A DNA stretch of 64,000 bases from Qipengyuania soli (GTDB taxonomy: Bacteria > Pseudomonadota > Alphaproteobacteria > Sphingomonadales > Sphingomonadaceae). Positions within the stretch are counted from its first letter, which is position 1. Each line of letters opens with the position of its first letter. The notes beneath the pieces were generated by a model. The model had not been told where the DNA came from and did no database searches. It worked only from the letters and a program-made list of their open reading frames with translations. The stretch spans positions 744,001-808,000 of the forward strand of contig NZ_CP064654.1 of NCBI RefSeq assembly GCF_015529805.1, written 5' to 3'. This document shows positions 37,956 through 48,145 of this stretch, one piece after another. The position numbers were made by a program, and so were the translations under genes.

Positions 37956-38848
37956 CCGGCCCGCAATTCCTTCGCCAGCAATTCGAAATCGTCGCGGCGC
38001 GGGGAGTTCTTGCGCCAGATCAGCGCGATCTCGCGTGTCGCGCTCTTGCTCTTGAGCGGGCGGGCGACGACGTCGGTGCCGTTCAGGATGCCGGCGTCCA
38101 CAGCCATCTTCGGCAGCATCGTCAGGCCCAGGCCGTTGTCGACCATCTGCACCAGAGTGTGGAGGCTGGTCCCGATCATGGTTGCCGAGGCGCGCAGTTC
38201 GGGCCGGTTGCAGGCGGCCAGCGCATGCTCCTTGAGGCAGTGTCCGTCCTCGAGCAGCAGGAGGCGACCCTCGTCGATCATGCTTGGGGGAATGACCTCG
38301 GGCGGATCGCGCGGATCGTTCTTGGGGAAGGCTACATAAAGCTCGTCGTCCGAGATGTGCGCCTTCTCGACCTCGCCCGTATTGAAGGGAAGGGCGAGCA
38401 GCACGCAATCGACCCGGCCGTGCTGAAGCGATTCGACTGCGTCGTGGCTGGTCTCCTCGCGCAGGAAAAGCTGGAGGTCGGGTCGTTCCTTGCGCAGGCG
38501 TGGCAGGAAACGCGGCAGCAGGAAGGGCGCGATCGTCGGGATGACGCTCATGCGTAGCTGGCCCGCGAGCGGCTTGCCCGCTGCCTGGACGAGATCGGCC
38601 AGTTCTTCCGCCTCGCGCAGGACGCGGTGAGCCTTGGCGACCACCTGATTGCCGAGCGCGGTGAAGCGCACGACGCGGCGGCTGCGTTCGACCAACGTCA
38701 CGCCGAGCAGCGATTCCAGTTCGCGGATGCCCGCCGACAGGGTCGACTGGGAAACGAAACTCGCCTCGGCGGCGCGGCCGAAGTGGCCGTGCTCGTGCAG
38801 TGCGACGAGATACTGCAGCTGTTTCAGCGTGGGCAGGTACGTGCTCAA
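37952..38848 (-). CDS. oxyR: Hydrogen peroxide-inducible transcription activator OxyR
   Basis: LysR-type regulator. 298 residues from TTG 38848 (MSTYLPTLKQLQYLVALHEHGHFGRAAEASFVSQSTLSAGI, winged helix). The redox-sensing cysteines are both present in LLLLEDGHCLKEHALAAC with the spacing of OxyR, which separates it from other LysR proteins. GGAG lies about ten bases before the TTG. It lies seven bases after rnd on the same strand. Target genes are not visible nearby. Confidence 0.9.
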   Translation of the reverse strand: MSTYLPTLKQLQYLVALHEHGHFGRAAEASFVSQSTLSAGIRELESLLGVTLVERSRRVVRFTALGNQVVAKAHRVLREAEELADLVQAAGKPLAGQLRMSVIPTIAPFLLPRFLPRLRKERPDLQLFLREETSHDAVESLQHGRVDCVLLALPFNTGEVEKAHISDDELYVAFPKNDPRDPPEVIPPSMIDEGRLLLLEDGHCLKEHALAACNRPELRASATMIGTSLHTLVQMVDNGLGLTMLPKMAVDAGILNGTDVVARPLKSKSATREIALIWRKNSPRRDDFELLAKELRAG

Positions 38849-38855
38849 GGGAAGT

Positions 38856-40058
38856 CTACTCCGCCGCCTGCGCCTCGATGACGGGCGGTTCGACATCGTC
38901 GACATGGGTCATGTGCAGGCGACCGTTCTTGACGGCGAAAGCCATCTTGCCTTCGACCAGGTCGAGCGCGTCCTTGCCAAATACCTCATAGCGCCAGCCT
39001 TCGAGAAGGGGCAGCTTGCGCACGCCCGCGGCAAGCGCTTCCATTTCGTCGGCACGGGTGAGAAGGCGTGCGGCCACATCGATCTCGCGGGCGCGAACCT
39101 TGAGCAGCAGCTTGAGGAGGTCGGCGACAAGCGCGCCTTCCTTGCCCAGCGGAGCACCAACCTTGGGCTTCTCCGGCATTTCTTCCTTGGGCAGCGGTTC
39201 GGCCTTTTCGAGCACCTTCATCAGGCGCTTGCCGATGTCGTTGTCTTTCCAAGCGTTCGACAGGCCCCGAACCTTGACCAGGTCGGGCTGCTTCTTGGGC
39301 GGGTGGCTGGCGATGTCGGCCAGAGTCTCGTCGCGCATGATGCGGCCGCGCGGGATGTTCTTGTGCTGCGCTTCGGCCTCGCGCCATGCGGCGAGCGCCT
39401 TGAGGCGGCCAAGGACTGCCGGGTTGCGCCCGGGCGAACGGATGCGCCGCCAAGCCAGCCCTGCGTCATTGGCGTAGTTCTCCGGATCGGCGAGCTTGTC
39501 CATTTCGGCATTGAGCCAAGCCCCGCGGCCGGTTTTGATCAGCTTCTTGAGGATCTTGGGGAAGATCTTCGACAGGTGGGTCACGTCGCCGATGGCGTAT
39601 TCGATCTGCCGGTCGGTCAGCGGACGGCGGCTCCAGTCGGTGAAGCGCGCGCCCTTGTCGACCGTGAAGCCGAGCCAGCTTTCGACGAGATTGGCATAGC
39701 CGATCTGCTCGGACTGGCTGATCGCCATCATCGCAATCTGCGTGTCGAAGATCGGGTGCGGGGTCTTGCCGGTGAAATTGTAGACGATCTCGACGTCCTG
39801 GCCGCCGGCGTGGAAAACCTTGAGGACCTCCTCGTTCTCGCACATCAGGTCCCAAAGGGGTTTGAGGTCGATCCCGTCGGCCAGCGGGTCGATCGCCGCG
39901 GCTTCTTCCTCATTGGCGATCTGCACCAGGCACAGTTCAGGCCAGTAGGTGTTCTCGCGCATGAATTCGGTGTCGACGGTGACGAATTCGCTCTTCGCCA
40001 GCCGCTCGCACAGGTCGGCGAGGGCTTCGGTCGTGGTAATCAGGTCGTGTATCTTCAT
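38856..40058 (-). CDS. rnd: Ribonuclease D
   Basis: 3'-5' exoribonuclease that trims tRNA and structured RNA. 400 residues. DEDDy residues are readable in TVDTEFMRENTYW, GGQDVEIVYNF and YAIGDVTHLSKI, followed by an HRDC domain. Acts in tRNA 3' maturation. The ATG is at 40058. oxyR follows closely, suggesting a shared transcript. Confidence 0.94.
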   Translation of the reverse strand: MKIHDLITTTEALADLCERLAKSEFVTVDTEFMRENTYWPELCLVQIANEEEAAAIDPLADGIDLKPLWDLMCENEEVLKVFHAGGQDVEIVYNFTGKTPHPIFDTQIAMMAISQSEQIGYANLVESWLGFTVDKGARFTDWSRRPLTDRQIEYAIGDVTHLSKIFPKILKKLIKTGRGAWLNAEMDKLADPENYANDAGLAWRRIRSPGRNPAVLGRLKALAAWREAEAQHKNIPRGRIMRDETLADIASHPPKKQPDLVKVRGLSNAWKDNDIGKRLMKVLEKAEPLPKEEMPEKPKVGAPLGKEGALVADLLKLLLKVRAREIDVAARLLTRADEMEALAAGVRKLPLLEGWRYEVFGKDALDLVEGKMAFAVKNGRLHMTHVDDVEPPVIEAQAAE

Positions 40059-40133
40059 CGTATCGTTTCGTGTCTGTCGGGCGGAGTGCCGCCCCCGGGC
40101 CTGCTGCGGCCCAAATCCCGAACGCCCCCGAAC

Positions 40134-40162
40134 TTGACAAATGTCCGGGCTTGCCCTGTTAG
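40134..40162 (+). promoter_or_regulatory. Promoter of aspS
   Basis: TTGACA (40134-40139), 17-base spacer, TGTTAG (40157-40162); leader of about 75 bases to the aspS ATG. Perfect -35 and a fair -10. Confidence 0.6.
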
Positions 40163-40245
40163 CGCGCGCGATTCCTGCTAGAGGGCGCCCCGAGGAATCA
40201 CGCCGCGCCCCTAGCGCCATAGCTCCGAAAATGGAAAGAATTTAG

Positions 40246-42030
40246 ATGCACGCCTATCGTACCCACAACTGCGCACAGCTGACGAAAGCCGCTGTCGGCG
40301 AAACCGTTCGTCTTTCGGGCTGGGTTCATAACAAGCGCGACCACGGCGGTGTGCTATTCGTCGACCTGCGCGATCACTACGGCATCACCCAGATCGTCGC
40401 CGACAGCGACAGCCCCGCGCTGCCCGTGCTCGAGAAGCTGAAGCTGGAATCGGTCGTCACCATCGACGGCAATGTGAAGGCCCGCGCAGACGTTGCGGTG
40501 AACCCGAACCTGCCGACCGGCGAAATCGAGGTCTTCGCCCGCGAAGTCACCGTCCAGAGCCGCGCGGAAGACCTGCCGCTGATCGTCAATTCGGCCGAGG
40601 ATTATCCGGAAGAAACCCGCCTCAAGTACCGCTTCGTCGACCTGCGTCGCGAGCGCCTTCACAAGAACATCGTGCTGCGCTCGAACGTCATCGCATCGCT
40701 GCGGCGCCGGATGATCGACCAGGGCTTCACCGAATTCCAGACCCCGATCCTTGGCGCTTCCAGTCCCGAAGGCGCGCGCGATTATCTCGTGCCGAGCCGT
40801 CTCCACCCGGGTCGCTTCTACGCGCTGCCGCAGGCGCCGCAGATGTTCAAGCAGCTGCTGATGGTCGCGGGCTTCGACCGCTATTTCCAGATCGCGCCGT
40901 GCTTCCGCGACGAGGATTTGCGCGCCGACCGTAGCCCGGAATTCTACCAGCTCGACTTTGAGATGAGCTTCGTCACGCAGGAAGACGTCTTCCAGGCGAT
41001 CGAGCCGGTGCTGGCGGGCGTGTTCGAGGAATTCTCGGGCGGCAAGACCGTGACCCCGGCAGGCACGTTCCCGCGCATTCCCTATGCCGAAGCGATGCTG
41101 AAGTACGGTTCGGACAAGCCCGACCTGCGCAACCCGCTGATCATCAGCGACGTGACCGATCACTTCACGACCTCGGGCTTTGGCCTGTTCGAGAAAATCG
41201 TCGGCACCGGCGGTCGCGTGCGCGTGGTTCCGGCTCCGAATACGCATGAGAAGAGCCGCAAGTTCTTCGACGACATGAACGACTGGGCGCGCCGTGAAGG
41301 CTTTGCCGGGCTCGGCTACGTCACTCGCAAGGGCGGCGAATTCGGCGGCCCGATCGCCAAGAACCACGGCACCGAAGGCATGGAGAAACTCTACGCCGAG
41401 CTGGGCCTTGGCGAGAACGACGGCCTGTTCTTCGCCGCGGGCAAGGAAAAGGACGCCGCCAAGCTTGCCGGTGCCGCCCGCACCCGCGTCGCCGAGGAAC
41501 TTGGCCTGATCGAGGAAGGCTGTTTCAAGTTCTGCTGGATCGTCGACTTCCCGATGTTCGAATACGACGAGGAGCAGAAGAAGGTCGACTTCAGCCACAA
41601 CCCCTTCTCGATGCCGCAGGGCGAGATGGAGGCGCTGGAAACACAGGACCCGCTCGACATCAAGGCCTGGCAGTACGACATCGTCTGCAACGGCTACGAG
41701 CTGTCCAGCGGCGCCATCCGTAATCACCGCCCGGACATCATGTACAAGGCGTTCGAGATCGCCGGTTACAGCAAGGAATCGGTCGACGAGAACTTCAGCG
41801 GCATGATCGAGGCATTCAAGCTCGGCGCGCCGCCGCACGGCGGCTCGGCTCCGGGTATCGACCGCATCGTCATGCTGCTGGCGGACGAGCCGAACATCCG
41901 CGAGGTGATTGCATTCCCGCTCAACCAGAAGGCGCAGGATCTGATGATGGGCGCGCCCAGCCAGGTCGAGCCGCGCCAGCTGCGCGACGTGCACATTCGC
42001 ACGGTCGAAGCGCCCAAGCCGGGTAACTGA
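40246..42030 (+). CDS. aspS: Aspartyl-tRNA synthetase
   Basis: Class II synthetase, 594 residues with the bacterial-type GAD insertion. N-terminal OB-fold ([22 protein letters not shown]), motif 2 [21 protein letters not shown], and motif 3 [23 protein letters not shown]. Whether it charges only tRNA-Asp or also tRNA-Asn cannot be read without gatCAB information. AAAGAA precedes the ATG. A terminator follows. Confidence 0.97.
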   Translation: MHAYRTHNCAQLTKAAVGETVRLSGWVHNKRDHGGVLFVDLRDHYGITQIVADSDSPALPVLEKLKLESVVTIDGNVKARADVAVNPNLPTGEIEVFAREVTVQSRAEDLPLIVNSAEDYPEETRLKYRFVDLRRERLHKNIVLRSNVIASLRRRMIDQGFTEFQTPILGASSPEGARDYLVPSRLHPGRFYALPQAPQMFKQLLMVAGFDRYFQIAPCFRDEDLRADRSPEFYQLDFEMSFVTQEDVFQAIEPVLAGVFEEFSGGKTVTPAGTFPRIPYAEAMLKYGSDKPDLRNPLIISDVTDHFTTSGFGLFEKIVGTGGRVRVVPAPNTHEKSRKFFDDMNDWARREGFAGLGYVTRKGGEFGGPIAKNHGTEGMEKLYAELGLGENDGLFFAAGKEKDAAKLAGAARTRVAEELGLIEEGCFKFCWIVDFPMFEYDEEQKKVDFSHNPFSMPQGEMEALETQDPLDIKAWQYDIVCNGYELSSGAIRNHRPDIMYKAFEIAGYSKESVDENFSGMIEAFKLGAPPHGGSAPGIDRIVMLLADEPNIREVIAFPLNQKAQDLMMGAPSQVEPRQLRDVHIRTVEAPKPGN

Positions 42031-42043
42031 GCTTAAATCAAAA

Positions 42044-42074
42044 AGGCCCCGGATTGCTCCGGGGCCTCCTTCTT
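42044..42074 (+). terminator. Intrinsic terminator of aspS
   Basis: Ten-base-pair stem AGGCCCCGGA (42044-42053) / TCCGGGGCCT (42058-42067), TTGC tetraloop, then CCTTCTTT. The A-run before it could make it work for the convergent gene at 42094 too. Confidence 0.88.
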
Positions 42075-42093
42075 TGAGCGGGTTGGATATCGC

Positions 42094-42525
42094 TCAGTCG
42101 AACTGTCGTTCGATGCTGTCGCCGAACTGTTCGCCGCGGCAGATGTCGTCATAGGCCTGCTGGACGATTGCGCGCTCGCTGGCTTCGAGCTGGTCGCTCT
42201 GCAGCGCGGCTTCGAACTTGCCGCGAAGGTAGTCTTCGCCTTCCTCGACACGCTCTGCGGCGGCTTCGTCATTGCTTTCGAATGCGCTGGTGATGCTCTG
42301 CCACATCTGGTGGGCTTCACCCATCAATGTGCCCTCAGTGACGAGTTCATCGCCCTGACGCTCGAGTTCGGCGTTCATTTGCTGGAGGGTCTGTTCGCGC
42401 TGCTGGCAGCGATTGGCCAAGGCCTGCTGCAGCTGCGGATTGTCGGCCTTATCGGCTGCCTTGCGGTATCCTTCGACAGAATCGAAGGTTGTGTCGACGA
42501 GGCTCTTGAATACGGTAGTGCTCAT
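42094..42525 (-). CDS. PA2169-type four-helix-bundle protein (DUF2383-like)
   Basis: 143 residues, almost all helix: VFKSLVDTTFDSVEGYRKAADKADNPQLQQALANRCQQREQTLQQMNAEL with EGEDYLRGKFEAAL. The pattern of a ferritin-like bundle with little metal-ligand conservation fits the PA2169/DUF2383 family, often stress-linked. ATG 42525 with AAGGGA upstream. Confidence 0.8.
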   Translation of the reverse strand: MSTTVFKSLVDTTFDSVEGYRKAADKADNPQLQQALANRCQQREQTLQQMNAELERQGDELVTEGTLMGEAHQMWQSITSAFESNDEAAAERVEEGEDYLRGKFEAALQSDQLEASERAIVQQAYDDICRGEQFGDSIERQFD

Positions 42526-42636
42526 GGAATTGCGTCCCTTTTCCAATGGGTTGATGCAACTCCAACGAGCGATGTGGCGGAGTGGGTCCCGCGATTTGCC
42601 GCGGCTCCACTCCGCACACCCGAATTATCGTGCGCT

Positions 42637-44616
42637 TCAGCCCGCGTCTTCGAGGAAGACGTACTCGTGCTGCGCATCGAGAAGGATCAGCGCGCGTTTC
42701 CCGTCGCGCTCGCCCACCACCAGCGGGAAGCCGAAGAAGCCGGGGACCATCATCACGATCGAGGTCGTTCCGTCATCGTTCGCCTGTGTGCCGACAGCCG
42801 AACTGCCCGAGGTCATGGTGGCGACTGTAACGCCGTCCTTCTTCGCGAACGTCAGCGGGCCGAGGTCTGCGTTGGTGTAGCGTGGCGCCAGCTGCGCCAG
42901 GACCTCTGCATCGCCCTTCGGATCGACCTGCTTGCGGAATGTCTCGCGGGCTTCCGCGCCCAGCGAGACGGCAGCGGTGAGGTTTTCGTCCGCCTCGTCC
43001 TTGCCGTCGTAGAGCACTTCCATGAGCTTGCGCTCGAACAGTCCGAGCAAGGCCTGGCCGGTATCCGAATTGGTCAGCAGCACCGCGCCGACCCGGTCTT
43101 CGGGAATGAACCAGAAGTTGCTCTTGTAGCCGATCAGGCTGCCGCCGTGGAAGAACACGTCCTTGCCGAGACCGCTGCTCTGCATAAGCCCCATGCCATA
43201 CCAGCTTTCCTCGCCCGTCGGGACATAGTGCTGGCGGCGCTTGAGCAGGTTCTTCTCGGATGCGAGCTGCCTGCCATCCGCCAGCTTGCCCTTGTTGAGC
43301 TCGTTCAGCGTATACAGCGCCATGTCATGCGCGCTCGACCATGCGCCGCCGGCAGGTCGGTAGGGATAGACCATGTAGTTCCAGTCCATCGGGGCCGCTT
43401 CGACCGGGCCGTCGTAGCCACGCGCGTGGGGACGGGCCCAGTTGGTCGCCATCGCCTTGCTGAAATCGAAGGTCGTTCGGGTCATGCCGAGGGGCGAAAA
43501 GATGCGTTCGGACATCGCCCGGTCGAAGGCCGCACCCAGTTCCATGTCAGGATATACGAGGTGACCGCCGATGTACCCGGCCGCGCTGGCCATCAGGTTG
43601 TTGTACTGGAAGACCTCGCCAAAACCGCTGGTCGGCTCGGTGGCGGCCAGTTGCACGAAGGTGTCGCTCGCAGGCGTCGTGTGGCTGGTGTTCATCACCC
43701 ACTGCATGTCCTTGCGCGGCAGGCCGGTGCAGGCACAGATCAGGTGTTCGACAAGGACTTTCGATGTCGTCTCGTCGCTGCCGAGCCGGAAGCTGGGGTA
43801 GACATCGGTTACCTTCTGGTCCCAGGCCAGCTTGCCTTCGTCGACCAGCGTCGACAGCAGCAGCGTGGCCATGCCCTTGGTGTTGGAGGCAATCATGAAC
43901 TCGGTGTCCTTGTCCACCTTGTCCGTCCCGCCGCGACTCGTCACGCCGAGGCCACCTTCCCAGACGATCTTGCCGTCCTCGATCAGAGCGAGGCCGACGC
44001 CGGGAATCTCCAGTCCTTCCATCGCCTTTTCGACGTAGCCGGTCAGCTCGGCGATGCGCGCCGCTGTCAGGTCGTTGGCTGCCTTTCCGGCAAAGCTTTC
44101 CTTGGCGTAGTCCGCCGGGCGCAACGAGCCGAAGGCCTGGTTGATCTGGGCCCCGCGTTTGGCGACGGTCGCCAGCGCGCCATTGATCAGGACGACCGTC
44201 CAGCCGTCACCCTTGCGCAGGCCGATGCCCTGGACCGCGACCTTTTCCGCCGGTGAACTCTTGTAGTTGACGACGGTGATCTGGTCCCAGCCTTCGCGCG
44301 CCGGCGGGTCCTGCGCCAGTTCGATTTCGCGTGCGAATGCAGGATCGAACTTCGTCCAGGCCCGCTTTACGGCATCCTGACCGTCGGTGGCAGCGTCGAC
44401 CGCGACGAGGGCGGCGGTGACATCGCCTTCCGGGGCAGTGAACACCAGCATCCCGTCGCGGGTCTCGCTCGCCCAACCCGGGATCGGAACCATCATGGCA
44501 CCGGTTCCCGTTTCCACTGCCACCGGAGCTTGCGACTCGGCAGCTTCCTGGGCCAGCAGCGGCAACGGCGATGCTGCGAGCAGCAGGGCGGAGGTGATCA
44601 GGGCAAAGCGTTTCAT
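42637..44616 (-). CDS. Serine hydrolase of the beta-lactamase/penicillin-binding fold
   Basis: 659 residues. Signal peptide [23 protein letters not shown]. An N-terminal segment of about 180 residues precedes the class C beta-lactamase-like domain, with SxxK in [11 protein letters not shown], YxN in FQYNNLMAS and HGG in [13 protein letters not shown]-terminal domain of about 150 residues follows, resembling DUF3471. Likely a periplasmic peptidase or esterase; true beta-lactamase activity is not implied. The start has GGAGAGA upstream and a good promoter at 44645-44672. Confidence 0.85.
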   Translation of the reverse strand: MKRFALITSALLLAASPLPLLAQEAAESQAPVAVETGTGAMMVPIPGWASETRDGMLVFTAPEGDVTAALVAVDAATDGQDAVKRAWTKFDPAFAREIELAQDPPAREGWDQITVVNYKSSPAEKVAVQGIGLRKGDGWTVVLINGALATVAKRGAQINQAFGSLRPADYAKESFAGKAANDLTAARIAELTGYVEKAMEGLEIPGVGLALIEDGKIVWEGGLGVTSRGGTDKVDKDTEFMIASNTKGMATLLLSTLVDEGKLAWDQKVTDVYPSFRLGSDETTSKVLVEHLICACTGLPRKDMQWVMNTSHTTPASDTFVQLAATEPTSGFGEVFQYNNLMASAAGYIGGHLVYPDMELGAAFDRAMSERIFSPLGMTRTTFDFSKAMATNWARPHARGYDGPVEAAPMDWNYMVYPYRPAGGAWSSAHDMALYTLNELNKGKLADGRQLASEKNLLKRRQHYVPTGEESWYGMGLMQSSGLGKDVFFHGGSLIGYKSNFWFIPEDRVGAVLLTNSDTGQALLGLFERKLMEVLYDGKDEADENLTAAVSLGAEARETFRKQVDPKGDAEVLAQLAPRYTNADLGPLTFAKKDGVTVATMTSGSSAVGTQANDDGTTSIVMMVPGFFGFPLVVGERDGKRALILLDAQHEYVFLEDAG

Positions 44617-44644
44617 CGGCATTCTCTCCATCTGTCTTATCGGC

Positions 44645-44672
44645 ATAATACGCCTTGATTATGACAGGTCAA
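44645..44672 (-). promoter_or_regulatory. Promoter of the serine hydrolase gene
   Basis: On the minus strand TTGACC (44667-44672), 16-base spacer, TATTAT (44645-44650), giving a leader of about 20 bases to the ATG at 44616. Confidence 0.6.
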
Positions 44673-44767
44673 TTTCGATGGTTGCATCCTGCCCCTTGCG
44701 CAGGGCGCGCCCGTTCATTAGGGCGAAACCCAACTTTCAAACCCCCAAGAATTCGAGAGGGAATAAA

Positions 44768-45004
44768 ATGAGCGATACTGCCGACCGCGTGCAGAAGATT
44801 GTCGTCGAGCACCTCGGCGTCGAAGCCGACAAGGTGACCCAGGAAGCCAGCTTCATCGACGACCTCGGTGCGGACAGCCTCGACATCGTCGAACTGGTCA
44901 TGGCGTTCGAGGAAGAATTCGGCGTGGAAATCCCCGACGATGCGGCCGAGAAGATCACCACCGTTGGTGACGCCACCAAGTATATCGAAGAGCACAAGGG
45001 CTAA
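44768..45004 (+). CDS. acpP: Acyl carrier protein
   Basis: 78 residues: [23 protein letters not shown] with the phosphopantetheine attachment Ser in [18 protein letters not shown]. Carries acyl chains for fatty acid synthesis (FabF, FabZ here). A run of GAGAGG lies before the ATG. fabF follows after a 93-base gap containing a hairpin. Confidence 0.97.
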   Translation: MSDTADRVQKIVVEHLGVEADKVTQEASFIDDLGADSLDIVELVMAFEEEFGVEIPDDAAEKITTVGDATKYIEEHKG

Positions 45005-45044
45005 GCCTGACGCTCAACGGACCCTGCCCCTGAGGCGGGAACGG

Positions 45045-45082
45045 ACAGGCCCGACCCGATAACGGGCCGGGCCTGTTGTCAT
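45045..45082 (+). terminator. Hairpin between acpP and fabF (possible partial terminator)
   Basis: Nested stem: ACAGGCCCG (45045-45053) pairs with CGGGCCTGT (45068-45076), with an inner CCCG/CGGG. TTGTCATTTT follows. Position suggests it reduces read-through from the highly expressed acpP into fabF. Confidence 0.6.
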
Positions 45083-45097
45083 TTTGCGGAGAATTGC

Positions 45098-46357
45098 ATG
45101 CGTCGTGTGGTCGTTACCGGTCTTGGCCTCGTCACCCCGCTGGGTGGAGATGTCGAAACGAGCTGGGCAAACCTGATTGCGGGCAAGAGCGGGGCTGGGC
45201 AGATTACCCGCTTCGATACCGAGGGGCAGAAGTGCACCATCGCCTGCGAGGTGAAGCCCAAGGACCATGAATGGGGTTTCGACCCCGACAAGCGCGTCGA
45301 CTTCAAGGTCCAGCGCCAGGTCGATCCGTTCATCATCTATGGCATCGATGCTGCCGGACAGGCGCTCGAGGATGCGGGCCTGGCGGACATGGACGATGAC
45401 CTCAAGCTGCGCGCCGGCTGTTCGATTGGCTCGGGCATTGGCGGCCTTCCGGGCATCGAGAGCGAATCACTGGTGCTGGCCGAACGTGGCCCGGGCCGTG
45501 TTTCGCCGCACTTCGTCCATGGGCGCCTGATCAACCTCATCAGCGGCCAGGTTTCGATCAAGTACGGCCTCATGGGCCCCAACCACGCCGTTGTGACCGC
45601 CTGTTCGACCGGCGCGCACTCGATCGGTGACGCCGCCCGCATGATCAAGGACGGCGATGCCGACGTTATGTTGGCGGGTGGTTCGGAATCGACCATCAAC
45701 CCGCTTGGCGTGGCCGGCTTCGCGCAGGCCAAGGCGCTCAACATGAGCATGAACGACCGCCCGACCGAGGCGAGCCGTCCCTACGACAGGAACCGCGACG
45801 GCTTCGTCATGGGCGAGGGTGCAGGCGTCGTCGTGCTGGAAGAATACGAGCACGCCAAGGCGCGCGGCGCAAAGATCTATGCCGAAGTGGTCGGCTATGG
45901 CCTGTCGGGCGATGCCTATCACGTCACAGCTCCGCACCCGGAAGGCAAAGGTGCCGAGCTTGCGATGCGCATGGCGCTGCGCAAGGCCGGGATGGAGCCG
46001 GGTGACATCGACTATGTCAATGCCCATGGCACGTCGACCATGGCCGACACGATCGAACTGGGCGCCGTGAAGCGCGTTCTGGGCGATGATCTCAGCGGTG
46101 CTTCGATGAGCTCGACCAAGTCGGCCATCGGTCACCTTCTCGGCGGTGCCGGTGCTGTGGAGGCGATCTTCTGCATTCTCGCCATCCGCGACCAGATCGT
46201 TCCGCCGACACTTAATCTCGACGATCCGGACGAGGGTACCGAGGGCGTCGACCTCGTTCCGCACAAGGCCAAGAAGCGCGAAGTGAAGGCTGCGCTGAAC
46301 AACAGCTTTGGCTTCGGCGGCACCAACGCATCGCTGATCGTCAAGAAGGTCGACTGA
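45098..46357 (+). CDS. fabF: 3-oxoacyl-ACP synthase II
   Basis: Condensing enzyme of fatty acid elongation. 419 residues. Catalytic triad: Cys in VVTACSTGAHS, His in NAHGTSTMADTIE and His in IGHLLGGAGAVEA; FGFGGTNASLI closes the active site. N-terminal MRRVVVTGLGLVTPLG. GCGGAG lies before the ATG. mltG starts two bases after its stop. Confidence 0.97.
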   Translation: MRRVVVTGLGLVTPLGGDVETSWANLIAGKSGAGQITRFDTEGQKCTIACEVKPKDHEWGFDPDKRVDFKVQRQVDPFIIYGIDAAGQALEDAGLADMDDDLKLRAGCSIGSGIGGLPGIESESLVLAERGPGRVSPHFVHGRLINLISGQVSIKYGLMGPNHAVVTACSTGAHSIGDAARMIKDGDADVMLAGGSESTINPLGVAGFAQAKALNMSMNDRPTEASRPYDRNRDGFVMGEGAGVVVLEEYEHAKARGAKIYAEVVGYGLSGDAYHVTAPHPEGKGAELAMRMALRKAGMEPGDIDYVNAHGTSTMADTIELGAVKRVLGDDLSGASMSSTKSAIGHLLGGAGAVEAIFCILAIRDQIVPPTLNLDDPDEGTEGVDLVPHKAKKREVKAALNNSFGFGGTNASLIVKKVD

Positions 46358-46358
46358 C

Positions 46359-47333
46359 GTGAAAAAGACCGGCGCGCTGGGTCTCGGTGCGATCCTCGCG
46401 CTGGTGCTGCTGGTCGGCGCGGCATGGTTCCTGTCGGGCTGGTGGGGCGGCGCGGATGTCGAGGAGGACACGAACTTCATCGTGCCCTCCGGCGCGTCGC
46501 TGACCTCGGTGGCCAACAAGCTCGCGGAGGAAGGCCTCGTGTCTTCCGCCGATGCCTTCCTGCTGCGGGCGAAGATCTTCGGCTCGTCGGACCCGATCAA
46601 GGCCGGGGAGTTCCTGATCCCCGCCGGTGCGAGTCCGGCCAGCATTCTCGACACCTTCCAGCATGGCAATGCGCTTGCCCGTCTCGTGACCATCCCCGAG
46701 GGCCTGCCCTCGATCATGGTGTGGGAACGCCTGATGGCGGAAGACCTGCTCACGGGCGAAATCCCCGTCCCGGCGGAGGGTTCGGTGCTGCCCGACAGCT
46801 ACGATTTCGAGCGTGGCGAAACGCGTGCCGCGGTCCTCGCCCGGATGCAGGCGGCGATGCAGAACTACCTCGCCGAAGCCTGGCCGAAGCGGGGCAATGA
46901 CATCGCGGTCGACAATGTGAAGGACGCAGTCATCCTCGCCTCGATCGTGGAAAAGGAAACCGGAGTCCCGCGCGAGCGCAGGATGGTCGCCGGCCTCTAT
47001 TCGAACCGTGTGAAGGACGGGATGCTGCTGCAGGCCGACCCGACGATCATCTACCCGATCACCAAGGGCAAGCCGCTCGGTCGCCGTATCAAGCAGTCGG
47101 AAATCGCCGCGATCAACGACTACAACACCTATTCGATGGTCGGTCTGCCCAAGGGTCCGATCACCAACCCTGGCCGCGAATCCATCGCGGCAGTGCTCAA
47201 CCCGGCCAAGACCGAGGCACGCTATATGGTCGCGGACGGTACGGGCGGCCATGCCTTCGCCAGGACGCTGGACGAGCATAACGCAAACGTCGCCAAATGG
47301 TTCGAAATCCGCCGCAAGCGCGGAGAGATGTGA
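46359..47333 (+). CDS. mltG: Endolytic transglycosylase MltG
   Basis: Inner-membrane murein transglycosylase thought to terminate glycan chains. 324 residues from GTG. One N-terminal membrane segment (LGLGAILALVLLVGAAWFL), a LysM-like part (FIVPSGASLTSVANKLAEEGL), then the YceG catalytic segment ASIVEKETGVPRERRMVAGL with the active Glu and LQADPTIIYPITKG. The fabF-mltG order is common. Confidence 0.94.
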   Translation: MKKTGALGLGAILALVLLVGAAWFLSGWWGGADVEEDTNFIVPSGASLTSVANKLAEEGLVSSADAFLLRAKIFGSSDPIKAGEFLIPAGASPASILDTFQHGNALARLVTIPEGLPSIMVWERLMAEDLLTGEIPVPAEGSVLPDSYDFERGETRAAVLARMQAAMQNYLAEAWPKRGNDIAVDNVKDAVILASIVEKETGVPRERRMVAGLYSNRVKDGMLLQADPTIIYPITKGKPLGRRIKQSEIAAINDYNTYSMVGLPKGPITNPGRESIAAVLNPAKTEARYMVADGTGGHAFARTLDEHNANVAKWFEIRRKRGEM

Positions 47334-47872
47334 GCGGGCAGGCGCATCCCCGCGACGATGCGCCGCTCATTCTGACGGCGCAGCTGCCCGAGCACCTGCA
47401 TGCGCGCTTCACTGCGCTGAGGACCGCCCATTTTCCGCCCGAGCGCAACTATCTGGAAGCGCACGTCACGCTGTTCCACGCGCTTCCAGGGATGTGCGAG
47501 GACGAGGTGGTTTCGGCCTGCAAGGCAGCTGCGAGCGAGTTCGCACCCGTCGCAGCGGAGGTTGCGGGCATCATGCCGCTAGGCGGCGGCACCGCCATCC
47601 GCCTCCGGAGCGAGGGAATGTTGCGCCTGCGCGACGAGCTGGCAGACCGGTTTCGCGGCCTCCTGACCGGGCAGGACCAGCACCGCCCACGCCTACACGT
47701 CACGATCCAGAACAAGGTGCTCGCCCGCGAGGCCAAGGCGCTGCAGGAAGAGCTTGAAGGCACCATTCCCGACCAACCCTTCACCTTTCGCGGGCTGGAG
47801 CTGTTCCGCTACCGGGGTGGACCATGGGAGCCGGTCAGGCAATTTACGTTTCGCGGGCGAGCAACAGCCTGA
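47330..47872 (+). CDS. 2'-5' RNA ligase / 2H phosphoesterase (LigT-like)
   Basis: 180 residues from GTG overlapping the mltG stop. The two H-x-T motifs of the 2H superfamily are AHVTLFHAL and LHVTIQNKV, separated by the expected distance. Members hydrolyse or ligate 2',3'-cyclic RNA ends; the substrate is not known. Last gene before the tRNA that borders the island. Confidence 0.88.
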   Translation: MSGQAHPRDDAPLILTAQLPEHLHARFTALRTAHFPPERNYLEAHVTLFHALPGMCEDEVVSACKAAASEFAPVAAEVAGIMPLGGGTAIRLRSEGMLRLRDELADRFRGLLTGQDQHRPRLHVTIQNKVLAREAKALQEELEGTIPDQPFTFRGLELFRYRGGPWEPVRQFTFRGRATA

Positions 47873-48072
47873 AGCGGATGGGCGGTAGAGATCCAAAAGC
47901 ACTCAATAGCCCCGCGACCGGCGGGCTTTTCGTCCTTGCTGATGCCGTGGCGGTGGCAACTATCCGCTGTCTGCAACTGTTTGCCCGACGGCAGGGGTGC
48001 CCTCTCTTGTTCATCTGATCGAGTATGGATTCCCTCCCCGTGCCATAATCGCAAATCGGTCCATTTCGGCAG

Positions 48073-48101
48073 TTGACCGGGGGCTGACACCGCCCTAAAT
48101 G
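48073..48101 (+). promoter_or_regulatory. Promoter of the CAT-anticodon tRNA
   Basis: TTGACC (48073-48078), 17-base spacer, TAAATG (48096-48101), 44 bases before the tRNA. The rest of 47873-48145 holds no gene I can support. Confidence 0.5.
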
Positions 48102-48145
48102 CGCCGCCTGTCGTGCGGGCCTTGCCGCCCCGGCATGCCTTTCGG

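Noticed and set aside
40354-41994. 546-residue open frame opposite aspS
   Set aside because: Antisense shadow; its composition is dominated by Ala, Arg, Val, Asp and His with no motif, while aspS is certain.
42310-44256. 648-residue open frame opposite the serine hydrolase
   Set aside because: The minus strand holds the SxxK/YxN/HGG enzyme with signal peptide and promoter; the plus-strand frame is a shadow.
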